Below are positions 47,638 through 63,348 of a stretch of DNA of 64,000 nt, in pieces. Position 1 is the first letter of the stretch; each line of letters begins with the position of its first letter. The position numbers were made by a program, and so were the translations under genes. The notes under the pieces are model-generated. The model was not told where the DNA came from. It was given only the letters and a program-made list of their open reading frames with translations, and ran no database searches. Source of the stretch: Bradyrhizobium sp. CCBAU 051011 (lineage in GTDB: Bacteria > Pseudomonadota > Alphaproteobacteria > Rhizobiales > Xanthobacteraceae); assembly GCF_009930815.1 (NCBI RefSeq), contig NZ_CP022222.1, forward strand, positions 5,808,501-5,872,500. Reading direction: 5' to 3'.

Positions 47638-48339
47638 TCAGACCGCTTCGCCGCGCGCCAGCGCCGCCGCGTGGCGGATCGCGGAAATGTTGGCCTTGTA
47701 GCTATCCACGGTGCCGCCCTTGAATACCGCAGAGCCCGCGACGAGCGCGTTGGCTCCGGCGGCGGCGAGCTGGCCGGCGACGTCGGGCGCGACGCCGCCA
47801 TCGACTTCAATGTCGATCGGACGTCCCGCCGTCATCGCCCTGATATCGCTGACCTTGCCGAGCGCGGACTTGATGAAGGCCTGGCCGCCGAAGCCGGGAT
47901 TGACCGACATGACAAGCACCAGGTCGATCAGGTCGATGACATATTCGATCGCGCTCGCCGGCGTGCCCGGGTTGAGCGAGACGCCGGCCTTCTTGCCGAG
48001 CGCGCGGATCGCCTGCAGCGAGCGGTGCAGATGCGGGCCGGCCTCGGCATGGACGGTGATGTGATCGCAGCCGGCCTTTGCGAACGCCTCGAGATAGGGA
48101 TCGCAGGGCGAGATCATCAGATGCGCATCAAAGATCTTCTTGGTGTGCGGGCGCATCGCCTTGATGACATCAGGGCCGTAGGAAATGTTCGGCACGAAAT
48201 GTCCGTCCATCACGTCGAGATGGATCCAGTCGGCGCCCGCCGCGTCCACAGCGCGGACTTCCTCGCCAAGCTTGGCAAAATCCGCCGCCAGGATCGACGG
48301 CGCGATGACGAGGGGACGTGACGCAAATTGCTGAGACAT
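47638..48339 (-). CDS. rpe: Ribulose-phosphate 3-epimerase
   Basis: 233 residues. Interconverts ribulose 5-phosphate and xylulose 5-phosphate in the pentose phosphate and Calvin cycles. Motifs: [34 protein letters not shown] (catalytic Asp and metal His), [27 protein letters not shown] and VAGSAVF. The ATG at 48339 gives the family N-terminus; the frame is open to 48390 without support. Confidence 0.96.
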   Translation of the reverse strand: MSQQFASRPLVIAPSILAADFAKLGEEVRAVDAAGADWIHLDVMDGHFVPNISYGPDVIKAMRPHTKKIFDAHLMISPCDPYLEAFAKAGCDHITVHAEAGPHLHRSLQAIRALGKKAGVSLNPGTPASAIEYVIDLIDLVLVMSVNPGFGGQAFIKSALGKVSDIRAMTAGRPIDIEVDGGVAPDVAGQLAAAGANALVAGSAVFKGGTVDSYKANISAIRHAAALARGEAV

Positions 48340-48594
48340 GTGCGCTTTCCCGAAACGCTTGCGAGAGGGTGGAACGGCCCCGCGTATCATGCAGAGCGCC
48401 CGGGGGCAATGCGGCCGAAAACGTCTCCTGTGGGCGGAAAAATCTGCCGCAGCTTGGCAGTTATTGCCGACCGTGTGGGATCGCAGGGATGCGGGAAAGC
48501 TCGGTTTTATTGGGTTTTTCCCGGTGGCACGGCGCTTGCTGCGGGAAGGGGAACACGGTCAGCCGCTGTCTGTGCGGCATGTTGGAGTTCCGCC

Positions 48595-49341
48595 ATGTTC
48601 TTTGCTCTGGGCGCCGCGTCGTCGGCCATCGATGCCCTCAAGGCGCTAGCGTCGTCGAAATCATCAACGCCATCCACCGGCGTTAGCGAGAACTCCGCAA
48701 ACTCGTTCGCTTCGATGACCTCGAATGCGTCGGCTTCGATCGGTCCGGGAGCCGGCTCGGGCGGCACCGGCAGTTCGTCGATATCGCCGGAAACCATGAG
48801 CGCGCTGCTCGACGCGCAAAGCCGGTCCTCGACGGGATCGACCACGGCATCCAAGAGCCGCCACAACGCGCTGAAGGACCTGTTCGGGCAGATCGACGGC
48901 GACGGTGACGGCAAGATCACCAAGGCGGAATTCGAGGAGGCGCTCGGCGCCGGCGGTACCAATGTCGCGAATGCCGACAGCGTGTTCGGCAAGCTCGACA
49001 AGGACGGCGACGGCTCGGTCAGTTTGAAGGAACTGGCCTCGGCGCTGCGGCCCAACAAGGGACACCGCAAATCTGACGACGCCAGCGGTAGCGGCGGATC
49101 GGGCTCCGATCCGTTCTCGCAGGCCTTGCAGGGCGCCACCACCACGACCGTCGCCAACAGCGACGGTTCGGTGACGACGTCACTGACCTATGCTGATGGT
49201 TCGAAGGTGACGATGACGTCGCCCGCGAGCGGAAGCTCATCCAGCGCGACGTCGTCCTACAATTTCATCGAACAGATGATCCAGCGCCAGGCCCAGGCAA
49301 TTTCGTCGGGCGCCACCGCATCGCTCTCAATGAGCGCCTAA
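48595..49341 (+). CDS. EF-hand calcium-binding protein
   Basis: 248 residues. The N-terminal 90 residues are Ser/Thr/Gly-rich. Two EF-hand loops are intact: residues 101-112 (DGDGDGKITKAE) and 135-146 (DKDGDGSVSLKE), each with Asp at positions 1, 3, 5 and Glu at 12. The C-terminal part is again Ser/Thr-rich (NSDGSVTTSLTYADGSKVTM, then a Gln-rich helix). No classical signal peptide. The ATG at 48595 has GGAG upstream; the longer frame from 48328 overlaps the rpe promoter. Possible secreted or periplasmic calcium buffer; role unknown. Confidence 0.82.
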   Translation: MFFALGAASSAIDALKALASSKSSTPSTGVSENSANSFASMTSNASASIGPGAGSGGTGSSSISPETMSALLDAQSRSSTGSTTASKSRHNALKDLFGQIDGDGDGKITKAEFEEALGAGGTNVANADSVFGKLDKDGDGSVSLKELASALRPNKGHRKSDDASGSGGSGSDPFSQALQGATTTTVANSDGSVTTSLTYADGSKVTMTSPASGSSSSATSSYNFIEQMIQRQAQAISSGATASLSMSA

Positions 49342-49388
49342 ACACGAGATCCGGCGAGATCCCTTCGGATTGCGACCTTTTTATCTTG

Positions 49389-49439
49389 AGTATGATCTCT
49401 CCGGAAAAGGGGTACCCACTTTTCCGGATCATGCTCTAG
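49389..49439. repeat. Palindromic intergenic repeat (family E)
   Basis: AGTATGATCTCTCCGGAAAA / TTTTCCGGATCATGCT with GGGGTACCCA in the middle forms a near-perfect hairpin. Similar GGAAAAG...TACC...CTTTTCC elements recur in rhizobial genomes. It sits between two convergent genes and overlaps the end of the P1 peptidase gene by a few bases. Confidence 0.65.
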
Positions 49440-50476
49440 CCGAAGCGATCGCCCCACGCCGGTAGCGCACCCAGAAAGGGTAGCGCGGTCGCAGCATGGA
49501 CGCCGCGCGCAATCGCGCGCGCGACCGTGTTGGCGGCCACCATGCCGAGTTCGGTGAGGCCGAACAGCGGATCGATCGGTTTCTTGCCGGTCGCTGCGGC
49601 AAATACCACGTCGCCATCCGTCGTTGCATGGACGGGATAGATGGCGCGCGCCATGCCAGTGTGCGCGATCATTGCCAGCCGTTTGGCCTGCGGTTTTGTC
49701 AGCACGGCGTCTGTGACCACGACCACCAGCGTGGTGTTCTCCGCAGGCGTTACCGCCGGTCCGCCCTTCAGACGCGCCCGCAGCATATCCGGCGTGAACG
49801 CGGGCGGCAGTCCGCGCCCGCCAAACTCGTTGTCCTTCTCGAACGGCGCCGCCCAGAACCACGGGCCGTCACCGACGGTCACGCTGCCCACCGCATTGAC
49901 TACCGCAAGCGCACCGACGGTGACGCCGCTTTCGGTCTGTGCGGAAGCGGAGCCAAGGCCGCCCTTTAAATTGGCCGTCGTCGCGCCGAGGCCGGCGCCG
50001 ACGCTGCCCAGCGCGAAATCGCCGCCCACCGCGCACGCTGCGGCGTAGCCGAGATCGCGATAGGGCGGGAAGCGTCCCCATGCCTTGTTGCCGCCGTTGA
50101 GCAAATCGAAGCAGATCGCGCCCGGCACGATCGGGATCAGCGCGTCGCGCACCCGAAAGCCGCGTCCCTGTTCTGCAAGCCACGCCTGTACGCCGCCCGC
50201 GGCATCCAGCCCGAGCGCCGAGCCGCCGGAAAGCGCGATGCCATCGATCGCCTCAAGGGTGCTTTCGGGCCTGAGCAGGGCTTCCTCACGGGTGCCGGGG
50301 CCGCCGCCGCGCACGTCGATCGACGCGACGGCGGGAGTGTCGAACAGGATGGCGGTGACGCCGGAGGCGAGGGCTTCATCCTGGGCGTGGCCGACGCGAA
50401 CGCCGGAAACATCGGTGATGAGATTTTTCAAAGCGCCGGTCCCTGGGGCTGCACCCGCGTGGGGTGTGCCATCCAC
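49436..50476 (-). CDS. P1 family peptidase (DmpA-type aminopeptidase)
   Basis: 346 residues, a self-cleaving N-terminal-nucleophile hydrolase related to DmpA/BapA and L-aminopeptidase. Motifs: LITDVSGVRVGHAQD at the start, GIALSGGSALGLDAAGGV (substrate loop), GAICFDLLNGGN and the autocleavage region PAENTTLVVVVTDAVL, where the N-terminal Thr of the second chain is the probable nucleophile. Acts on N-terminal or beta-amino acyl residues; substrate unknown. The gene is next to, and in the same direction as, the hybrid kinase at 50501, 24 bases away. Confidence 0.9.
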   Translation of the reverse strand: MDGTPHAGAAPGTGALKNLITDVSGVRVGHAQDEALASGVTAILFDTPAVASIDVRGGGPGTREEALLRPESTLEAIDGIALSGGSALGLDAAGGVQAWLAEQGRGFRVRDALIPIVPGAICFDLLNGGNKAWGRFPPYRDLGYAAACAVGGDFALGSVGAGLGATTANLKGGLGSASAQTESGVTVGALAVVNAVGSVTVGDGPWFWAAPFEKDNEFGGRGLPPAFTPDMLRARLKGGPAVTPAENTTLVVVVTDAVLTKPQAKRLAMIAHTGMARAIYPVHATTDGDVVFAAATGKKPIDPLFGLTELGMVAANTVARAIARGVHAATALPFLGALPAWGDRFG

Positions 50477-50500
50477 GGATATATCAGCCGCAGGGCTTGC

Positions 50501-53272
50501 TCAACTGGCAAGCGCCAGTCGGATCATCCGGGCGAGCTCGGATTTGCGATATGGCTTTGCCAGCAGCAGCACGCCGGAATCCAGCCGGCCATGATGAACG
50601 ATGGCGTTCTCGGTATAGCCCGACGTGTACAGCGTCTTAAGGCCCGGCCGCCGCTTCAGCGCCTCGTCGACGAGCTGCCGACCGTTCATGGTGCCGGGCA
50701 TGATCACGTCGGTGAAAAGCAGGTCGATGGCAGGCACGTCGTCGATGATGCGCAGCGCATCGGACGCATTGGCCGCCTCCAGCGTGGTGTAGCCCAGGTT
50801 CTCGATCTGGGTCATTACATAGCGCCGCACCAGCGCGTCGTCCTCGACCACCAGGACCGTTTCGTTGCCGCCTTCGATATTGGCCGCGACCAGCGCTTCC
50901 GCCGCGGTCTGCTGCAATCCCGTTGCCCGTGGCAGGTAGATCTTGACGGAGGTGCCGTGCTCTTCCTCGCTGTAGATCTTGACGTGGCCGCCCGACTGCT
51001 TGACGAAGCCGAACACCATGCTGAGACCAAGGCCGGTGCCCCTGCCGACTTCCTTGGTCGTGAAGAAGGGTTCGAATACCCGTTCGAGCAGGGCGGGCGG
51101 GATGCCCGAGCCGGTGTCGCTGACGGCGATCATCACGTAATGGCCCGGCGCGACCTCGTCGTGCATGCCCGCGTAGTTTTCGTCGAGGAAGACGTTGCTG
51201 GTCTCGAACGCGAGCTTGCCGCCATTGGGCATGGCGTCGCGCGCGTTGATGGCCAGGTTGAGGACGGCCGTGGTGAGCTGGTTCGGATCGGCCAGCGCGG
51301 TCCATGCATCCTCGGCCAGCAATGGTGTGATTTCGATGTGTTCGCCGAGCGTGGGTCGCAGCAGCTTCGCCGCTTCCAGCACCAGCGCATTGACGTCGAT
51401 CTCGAGCGGCTGCAGCGGCTGCTTGCGGGCGAAGGCGAGCAGGTGCTTGGTCAGATTGGCCCCGCGGTCGGCAGCTTCGTCGATCAGCTTGGCAACGGCT
51501 GCGAGCTGCGGCTGATCGGCGACGGCTTCCTCGAGAATGCCGATGGTGCCGGTGATCACGGTCAGGATATTGTTGAAGTCATGCGCGACGCCGCCCGTGA
51601 GCTGGCCGACCGCGTCCATCTTCTGCACATGCCGCAATTGGGCTTCCGCCGCCTGCTTTTCGGTCAGGTCGCGGCCGATGAAGAAATGGCGGCGGACTGG
51701 TTCCGACCACGTCCCGGTCCAATTCAGCGTGACGGACTTGCCGTCCTTGTTGATGTAGCGCGTCTCGAAATTGCGCTTGCGTTTTCCCCGGCGTCCCGCC
51801 CGCATCTCCTTGCGGGTGTGTTCGAGATCGTCGGGGTGGATGAAGTTGATCGCGTTGTGTCCGACCATTTCAGACGGTTGATATCCGAGGATGTCGGTGA
51901 CGCTCGGGCTGACCTGGATCAAATTCCCCATGGAGTCGCTCACCAGGATGAGATCGTTCGAAGATTCAAATATGCGCCGCCGTTCTTCCATCTCCTGGCT
52001 AAGCGCCTGCTCGGTTCGCCTGCTTTCCGTAATGTCGCGCGCAATCTTGGAAGCGCCGATGATCTGGCCGGAAGCCGACCTGATCGGGGCGATGCTGAGC
52101 GAAACCTCGACGGTGCGTCCGTCCTTGCAGACGCGCGAGGTTTCATAGTGCTCGATCCGCTCGCCGCGGCCGACTCGCTCCAGGATATCTCCGATCTCCG
52201 CGCGCCTGTCCGGCGGCACAATGAGATCGATGCTCTTGCCGACCGCTTCCGCCGCCGTGAAGCCGAACAGGCGCTCCGCGGTGCCGTTCCAGCCCGAAAT
52301 CGTTCCATCTAGCAGATTGGTGATGATGGCATCGTTGGACGATTCGACGACGGCGCTGAACAGGCGCTCGCGTTCGGCCCGAAGATTCCTTTCCGAGACG
52401 ATTTCCCGGCGCGATGTTCCAAGCAGGCGCGCCAGCTTGCCTTGCAGGCCGACATTATCGATCAGCAATACGGTGAGCACGAAGCTTGCGGCGCACAGGC
52501 CGTAGATGCGGCCGAGATAGAAGCCGACATCGAAGCGCGCCACGTTCAGGATCGCCGACAGGGCGATATCGAACAACCAGGCGCTCATCACGACCATCAG
52601 CCAGATGTCGAGAACGAAATGCGGCCTGCGCAGCCACAGCACCGCCAATGCCGCGAGGCTCAGGCACCATACGGTGGAGACCACCCCAAGCATGACCGGC
52701 GTGTAATGACCGCCGCTCAGAAGGATCGGCAGACGGTCGTGCTGGGCGGTGACGATCCAGGTGAACGCGGCCATCACGGCGCCGACCGCAACGATGCTCG
52801 CAATGACGGCCGTGCCGGCCGAGCCTTGCATCTTGTCGTTGTCCGTCGCCTTCAGCAGCGCATAACCGAGCACCAGTAGCGGGAATACGCCGTGCCATAC
52901 CATGTAGAGCCAAACGGTGGTCTGTGTTCCCGCACCGAGCAGCCCGCTTGGTGCGAACAGGCCGGGAAAGGTGAGGGCGTGGACGATGGCCGCCATGGCC
53001 GTGAAAAAATATCCGCTCGCGAGCAGCAGCAGCGCACGCGAACGGGTAATCGCGAACTGTGAGAACAAGAGGACGGCGGTGATCAGGTCGTTGATGGCCA
53101 GTGCGGACTGATAGCTCGCAACGAAGGCCGGGACGGGGGAAAGCGGCACACCGGCAAACGGCACGGCGACGGCGAACAGCACTGCCGAGACGCCGACCAC
53201 GGCGAGCGCGGACATGCGATCGCCACGGGTCGCCGGTAAGGTGGAAAGAAAGATGTTGCGCTCGTCACCCAA
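50501..53272 (-). CDS. MASE4-PAS-PAS hybrid sensor histidine kinase
   Basis: 923 residues. The N-terminal 280 residues hold eight or so membrane helices of the MASE4 sensor type (SYQSALAINDLITAVLLFSQ). Two PAS domains follow (about 308-430 and 435-560). The kinase core has GGVAHDFNNILTVITGTIGI with the phospho-His and an ATPase domain with NLAINARDAMPNGG and DTGSGIPPALL. The C-terminal receiver (ETVLVVEDDALVRRYVMTQI, phospho-Asp in LLFTDVIMPG) makes it a hybrid. It lies next to a lone receiver gene on the other strand and other kinase genes. The signal is unknown. Confidence 0.92.
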   Translation of the reverse strand: MGDERNIFLSTLPATRGDRMSALAVVGVSAVLFAVAVPFAGVPLSPVPAFVASYQSALAINDLITAVLLFSQFAITRSRALLLLASGYFFTAMAAIVHALTFPGLFAPSGLLGAGTQTTVWLYMVWHGVFPLLVLGYALLKATDNDKMQGSAGTAVIASIVAVGAVMAAFTWIVTAQHDRLPILLSGGHYTPVMLGVVSTVWCLSLAALAVLWLRRPHFVLDIWLMVVMSAWLFDIALSAILNVARFDVGFYLGRIYGLCAASFVLTVLLIDNVGLQGKLARLLGTSRREIVSERNLRAERERLFSAVVESSNDAIITNLLDGTISGWNGTAERLFGFTAAEAVGKSIDLIVPPDRRAEIGDILERVGRGERIEHYETSRVCKDGRTVEVSLSIAPIRSASGQIIGASKIARDITESRRTEQALSQEMEERRRIFESSNDLILVSDSMGNLIQVSPSVTDILGYQPSEMVGHNAINFIHPDDLEHTRKEMRAGRRGKRKRNFETRYINKDGKSVTLNWTGTWSEPVRRHFFIGRDLTEKQAAEAQLRHVQKMDAVGQLTGGVAHDFNNILTVITGTIGILEEAVADQPQLAAVAKLIDEAADRGANLTKHLLAFARKQPLQPLEIDVNALVLEAAKLLRPTLGEHIEITPLLAEDAWTALADPNQLTTAVLNLAINARDAMPNGGKLAFETSNVFLDENYAGMHDEVAPGHYVMIAVSDTGSGIPPALLERVFEPFFTTKEVGRGTGLGLSMVFGFVKQSGGHVKIYSEEEHGTSVKIYLPRATGLQQTAAEALVAANIEGGNETVLVVEDDALVRRYVMTQIENLGYTTLEAANASDALRIIDDVPAIDLLFTDVIMPGTMNGRQLVDEALKRRPGLKTLYTSGYTENAIVHHGRLDSGVLLLAKPYRKSELARMIRLALAS

Positions 53273-53559
53273 ATGTCAGCTCCGGAAAAAGTGGCAGCGA
53301 ACGCACCATCACAAAGGTTTCAAATACGCATAAACAATCCATCCGATGCGGCCGAACATCGAGCCGATACCATCCGCGGGAATCGCCCGTTCGAGATTAC
53401 GCTAGCGGCGCCTCTGCAGGAATCCCTATCTGAGGAGACAGCAGGGAGCCCGATGAGGGTAACCACCTCTTTACCGACCGGCTGAATAATGCCTGCGGAA
53501 CCGCCGCGTCCCGCGAATTTCATCGTAAGCTGTTCGCACGACCGATCCGGGAGGCTTCG

Positions 53560-53958
53560 ATGCCCCGCGTGCTTGTTGTTGACGATCAGGCCGCCGTTCG
53601 TACGATGATTTCCATCGTGCTGCGCATCCATCAGTTCGAAATCGTGGAGGCAGACAGCGTCGCATCCGCGCTGAAGCTGTTCGACGAAACAAGCTTCGAC
53701 CTTGCGATCGTCGATATCTTTCTGCAGGGCGCCAACGGCTCGGAATTGATTGCAGCGCTGCGCGCCCACGTGCCGGGCCAGCCCGTGATTGCGATTTCGG
53801 GAATGACCGCGCTGGACTTTCTGTCCGGAACGCCGGAATTTTCCGATGTCGTCTGTCTGCAGAAGCCGTTTCGTCCGCCGGATTTGATGCGCGCGATCGA
53901 AGCGTCGATGGGATCGGTTCGCCAACGGGGCGGTGCCGTTGCAGGGGCCGCGCTCTAG
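53560..53958 (+). CDS. Single-domain response regulator
   Basis: 132 residues: only a receiver domain. MPRVLVVDDQAAVRTM has the acidic pair, Asp52 in LAIVDIFLQGANGSE is the phospho-acceptor and Lys is in VCLQKPFRPP. No output domain, so it acts by protein contact, such as a phosphate shuttle for the neighbouring hybrid kinases. The ATG at 53560 is preceded by GGGAGG. It is divergent from the MASE4 kinase and convergent with the receiver-PAS-HWE kinase. Confidence 0.92.
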   Translation: MPRVLVVDDQAAVRTMISIVLRIHQFEIVEADSVASALKLFDETSFDLAIVDIFLQGANGSELIAALRAHVPGQPVIAISGMTALDFLSGTPEFSDVVCLQKPFRPPDLMRAIEASMGSVRQRGGAVAGAAL

Positions 53959-54005
53959 CCGACCGGCGTATGACAACAGCTTCTGCATGGCTGCTGGTCC
54001 GCCGC

Positions 54006-55505
54006 TTACCGCTCGGCGCGCCGCAGACCGTTGCCGTCGGTGACAGCCTCGGCGAGCGAAACCGGACGGGTGGCAAACTGCCGTTGCGACAAGGGCACCG
54101 AGAGGTGGCACAGCAAGCCTTCGTGGCGCCAATCGAATTCGGCCTGGCCGCCGAGCTGCGACTCGATGCTGGCGATCACGCTTCTGGTTCCGAACCCTCG
54201 TGACACCGGCTTTTCGACCGGCGGTCCGCCGGTCTCCGACCATGTGATCCTGAGAACGCCTGCCTGGTCCACCTCCCAGATCACCGACAGCCGGCCCGAC
54301 AACGCGGACAGGGCGCCGTACTTGGCGGAATTGGTGACGAGTTCGTGTAGCGCCAGCGCGACGGTCTGCGCCGTTGCCGGCTCGAGTTGCACTTCGGGAC
54401 CGGACAAGTCGATCTGCTCACCGGTGGAATAGGGCGCCAGCTCCTCGGCGATCAGCTTCCTTATTTCGGCGCCTTGCCAGCTCGACAATGAGAGCACAGT
54501 GTGCACCCGCGCCAGCGCATTGATCCGCCCCTCCACCGAACGGACGTAGGTCTTCACATTGTCGCCGCGCGTCAGCCGGACGATGGATTGCGCCAGCGCC
54601 AATGCGTTCTTGGCGCGGTGATCGACTTCCCGCGCCAAGAGGTTCTGCCGCTCCTCGGCCTGCTTGCGCTCCGTGATATCGACGGTGACGCCGCTGACGC
54701 GGATGACGCGGCCGCCCTTGTCGGTGCTCGCCGCGGCCGTGCCTGCGCACCAGCGCATCTCGCCATTCGGCCGGATGATGCGGAATTCCGCTTCGTATGA
54801 TTTCGCGCCGCGGGCGAAGCTCGCCCACGCATCGTGCAATTCCTGAACGTCGTCGGGATGAAACAGCGCCTGGATATTGGCGGGCGTCAGTTCGAACTTG
54901 TCGGGATCGACCCCGAGGATCTGGTACTGGCCTTCGTCCCACATGAAGTCGCCGTTGACCCAATCCCAATCCCATGAGCCCATCTTGCCGGCGGCGATCG
55001 CGAGACTGCGACGCTGCTCGCTTTCCAGAAGGCGAGCGTGCGATTCCTCCAGTTCGGCGGTCCGGGCGCGCACGCGATCTTCGAGCTCGACGTTGAGGCG
55101 CTCGAGCTGGCGCGTCTTGCGATAGAGCTCCGCGAACACCTTGATCTTGGCGCGTAACACCTCCGGCACCACCGGCACCGGAACATAATCGACCGCGCCC
55201 ATCTCATAGCCGCGCAGCCGGTCGATATCGCTGACCTGGATCGCAGAGATGAAGATCATTGCCGTCTTCTGGAAGCGGGGATGTTCGCGGATCATGGCGG
55301 CGAGCTCGAACCCGTCGAGCTCCGGCATGCAGACGTCGACCAGGATGATGGCGACGTCGTTCTTGAGCAGGAACTCCAGCGCTTCGCGCCCGGACGAAGC
55401 CTTGACCAGGTTCTCGCCCAGTTCCTTCAGGATGACTTCATAGGCGAGCAGCTTCGCCGGCTGATCGTCAACCAGAAGAATGTTTACCTTTTCCTGATCC
55501 ATCAT
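54006..55505 (-). CDS. Receiver-PAS-HWE histidine kinase
   Basis: 499 residues. Receiver domain at 6-125 (VNILLVDDQPAKLLAYEVIL, phospho-Asp in IILVDVCMPELDG), a coiled coil to about 165, a PAS/PAC domain (residues 165-290, QRRSLAIAAGKMGSWDWDWV), then an HWE-family kinase core: LLAREVDHRAKNALALAQSI with phospho-His and HELVTNSAKYGAL in the ATPase domain. Cytoplasmic, no membrane helix. It starts 13 bases after the stop of the poly-HAMP kinase on the same strand, so is probably co-transcribed and takes a phosphate or signal from it. Confidence 0.93.
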   Translation of the reverse strand: MMDQEKVNILLVDDQPAKLLAYEVILKELGENLVKASSGREALEFLLKNDVAIILVDVCMPELDGFELAAMIREHPRFQKTAMIFISAIQVSDIDRLRGYEMGAVDYVPVPVVPEVLRAKIKVFAELYRKTRQLERLNVELEDRVRARTAELEESHARLLESEQRRSLAIAAGKMGSWDWDWVNGDFMWDEGQYQILGVDPDKFELTPANIQALFHPDDVQELHDAWASFARGAKSYEAEFRIIRPNGEMRWCAGTAAASTDKGGRVIRVSGVTVDITERKQAEERQNLLAREVDHRAKNALALAQSIVRLTRGDNVKTYVRSVEGRINALARVHTVLSLSSWQGAEIRKLIAEELAPYSTGEQIDLSGPEVQLEPATAQTVALALHELVTNSAKYGALSALSGRLSVIWEVDQAGVLRITWSETGGPPVEKPVSRGFGTRSVIASIESQLGGQAEFDWRHEGLLCHLSVPLSQRQFATRPVSLAEAVTDGNGLRRAER

Positions 55506-55518
55506 CTGCTTACGCTGG

Positions 55519-61809
<6,291 letters not shown>

Positions 61810-62007
61810 GGTGTTTCCTCGGCCAGTTCGCTCGAATCCCATGGCTGAGATGCGATTTCACGGATAGAACCGCTGCCCCATCGGCAGATCAAGTCGGAAT
61901 AACGGTTAAGGTCGTGAAATCAATGACATGGAACTCAGCCCCATGTTCCCAATGCATCGGGAACCCGATAGTTCCATTGGTCCCGAAATTATTTGGAACC
62001 CGAAGCG

Positions 62008-62036
62008 AAAACGCCTCGGCATGGCCGAGGCGTTGA
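62008..62036 (-). terminator. Rho-independent terminator of the liv binding-protein gene
   Basis: On the minus strand ACGCCTCGGC-CAT-GCCGAGGCGT forms a ten-pair stem followed by TTTTCGCTT, 26 bases after the stop of the gene at 62062. Confidence 0.8.
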
Positions 62037-62061
62037 TCTTTTCATCCGATCTCCGAGGGGA

Positions 62062-63180
62062 TCAGGAGCCCTTCGGATTGATCTCGGTGTAGTTGCCCTT
62101 TGCGTCCCACTTGTAGACGACGTAGTCGATCACCTTGATGTCGCCCTTGGCGTCGAAGCCCAGCTTGCCGAGCACGGTGTCCCATTCGCCGGCCTTGATG
62201 GTCTCCATCACCTTCTTCGGATCGGTGGTCTTCGCCTTCGCCACTGCCTGTGACCAGACCTGCATCGTGGCGTAGGTGTAGAGGGTGTAGCCTTCGGGAT
62301 CGATATTCTTGGCCTTGAACTTCTCGACGATCGCTTTCGCGGTCGTCTTGTTGCGCGGATCGGGACCGAAGGTGAACAGCGTGCCTTCGGCGGCCGGACC
62401 CGTGATCGAGGCGAATTCCTTGTCGTTCAGGGCGTCGCCCGCCATCAACACCGTCTTGAGGCCCTGATCGCGCATCTGGCGCAGGATCAAGCCTGCTTCC
62501 TGATGATAGCCGCCGACGAAGACCAGATCGACGTTGTCGCGCTTCAGGCGGGACACGATCGAGTTAAAATCCTTGTCGCCCTTGTTGTAGGATTCGAACA
62601 TCTTCTCGGTGACGCCGGCCTTGTTGAGCGCTTTCTTGGTTTCGTCGGCGAGGCCTTTGCCGTAGGTGGTCTTGTCGTTGAGGATGGCGACGTTCTTGCC
62701 CTTGTAGTTCTTGACGATGTAGTCGGCGGCAACCAGGCCCTGCTGGTCGTCGCGGCCGCAGACGCGCGCCACGTTCCAGAGCTTGCGCTCAGTGAACAGC
62801 GGGTTGGTCGAGGCCGGCGTGATCTGCAGAACGTTGCCGTCAGCGTAAGCTTCCGACGCCGGGATCGACGAGGACGAGCAGAAGTGACCGGCAACGAACG
62901 GGATCTTGGCGCTGGCAAACTTTTCCGCCACCGAGCGCGCCTGCTTGGGATCGCAGGCATCGTCGCCGACCTGTAGCGCCAGCTTCTTGCCGAGCACGCC
63001 GCCGGCGGCGTTGATGTCGGCCACCGCCTGTTCGGCGCCGTTCTTCATCTGCCGACCGAACGCGGATTCGCCGCCCGTCATCGGGCCCGCCACTGCGATG
63101 GAGATGTCCTGCGCCAGCGCGGTGGTCGACAGCGCCAATGATGCGCCCAATGCCAGGCCGATGAGTTTCAATGATTTCAT
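62062..63180 (-). CDS. Branched-chain amino acid ABC transporter substrate-binding protein (LivJ/LivK-like)
   Basis: 372 residues with a signal peptide (MKSLKLIGLALGASLALSTT then ALAQ). Mature start DISIAVAGPMTGGESAFGRQ and the two-lobed type I periplasmic fold: GVLGKKLALQVGDDACDPKQ, FVAGHFCSSSSIPASEAY, NVAILNDKTTYGKGLADETK. Leu/Ile/Val or a similar ligand such as an amide or aromatic acid. The ATG at 63180 was chosen because of the signal peptide. Its gene is next to livF, 168 bases away on the same strand. Confidence 0.93.
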   Translation of the reverse strand: MKSLKLIGLALGASLALSTTALAQDISIAVAGPMTGGESAFGRQMKNGAEQAVADINAAGGVLGKKLALQVGDDACDPKQARSVAEKFASAKIPFVAGHFCSSSSIPASEAYADGNVLQITPASTNPLFTERKLWNVARVCGRDDQQGLVAADYIVKNYKGKNVAILNDKTTYGKGLADETKKALNKAGVTEKMFESYNKGDKDFNSIVSRLKRDNVDLVFVGGYHQEAGLILRQMRDQGLKTVLMAGDALNDKEFASITGPAAEGTLFTFGPDPRNKTTAKAIVEKFKAKNIDPEGYTLYTYATMQVWSQAVAKAKTTDPKKVMETIKAGEWDTVLGKLGFDAKGDIKVIDYVVYKWDAKGNYTEINPKGS

Positions 63181-63348
63181 GAGGTATCCTCGCGGGTTGC
63201 TCGATTTCCGGGATACACCCGGCGGGCCGGGTGCGAAAACCGCGTCCATTGTCGGCTGATTTTACCGCGAAGTCATCGGCAATTTTCGGGCAAACCCGCC
63301 GTCCCATCGCAGCATCTTGCCGCATCGGGCGCCAGGGTTGGCGGAACG

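Noticed and set aside
50387..52312. 641-codon open frame on the plus strand
   Set aside because: It lies fully antisense to the well-supported MASE4 hybrid kinase, has no domain pattern and is Arg/Asp/Gly/His-rich as expected for the opposite strand of high-GC coding DNA.
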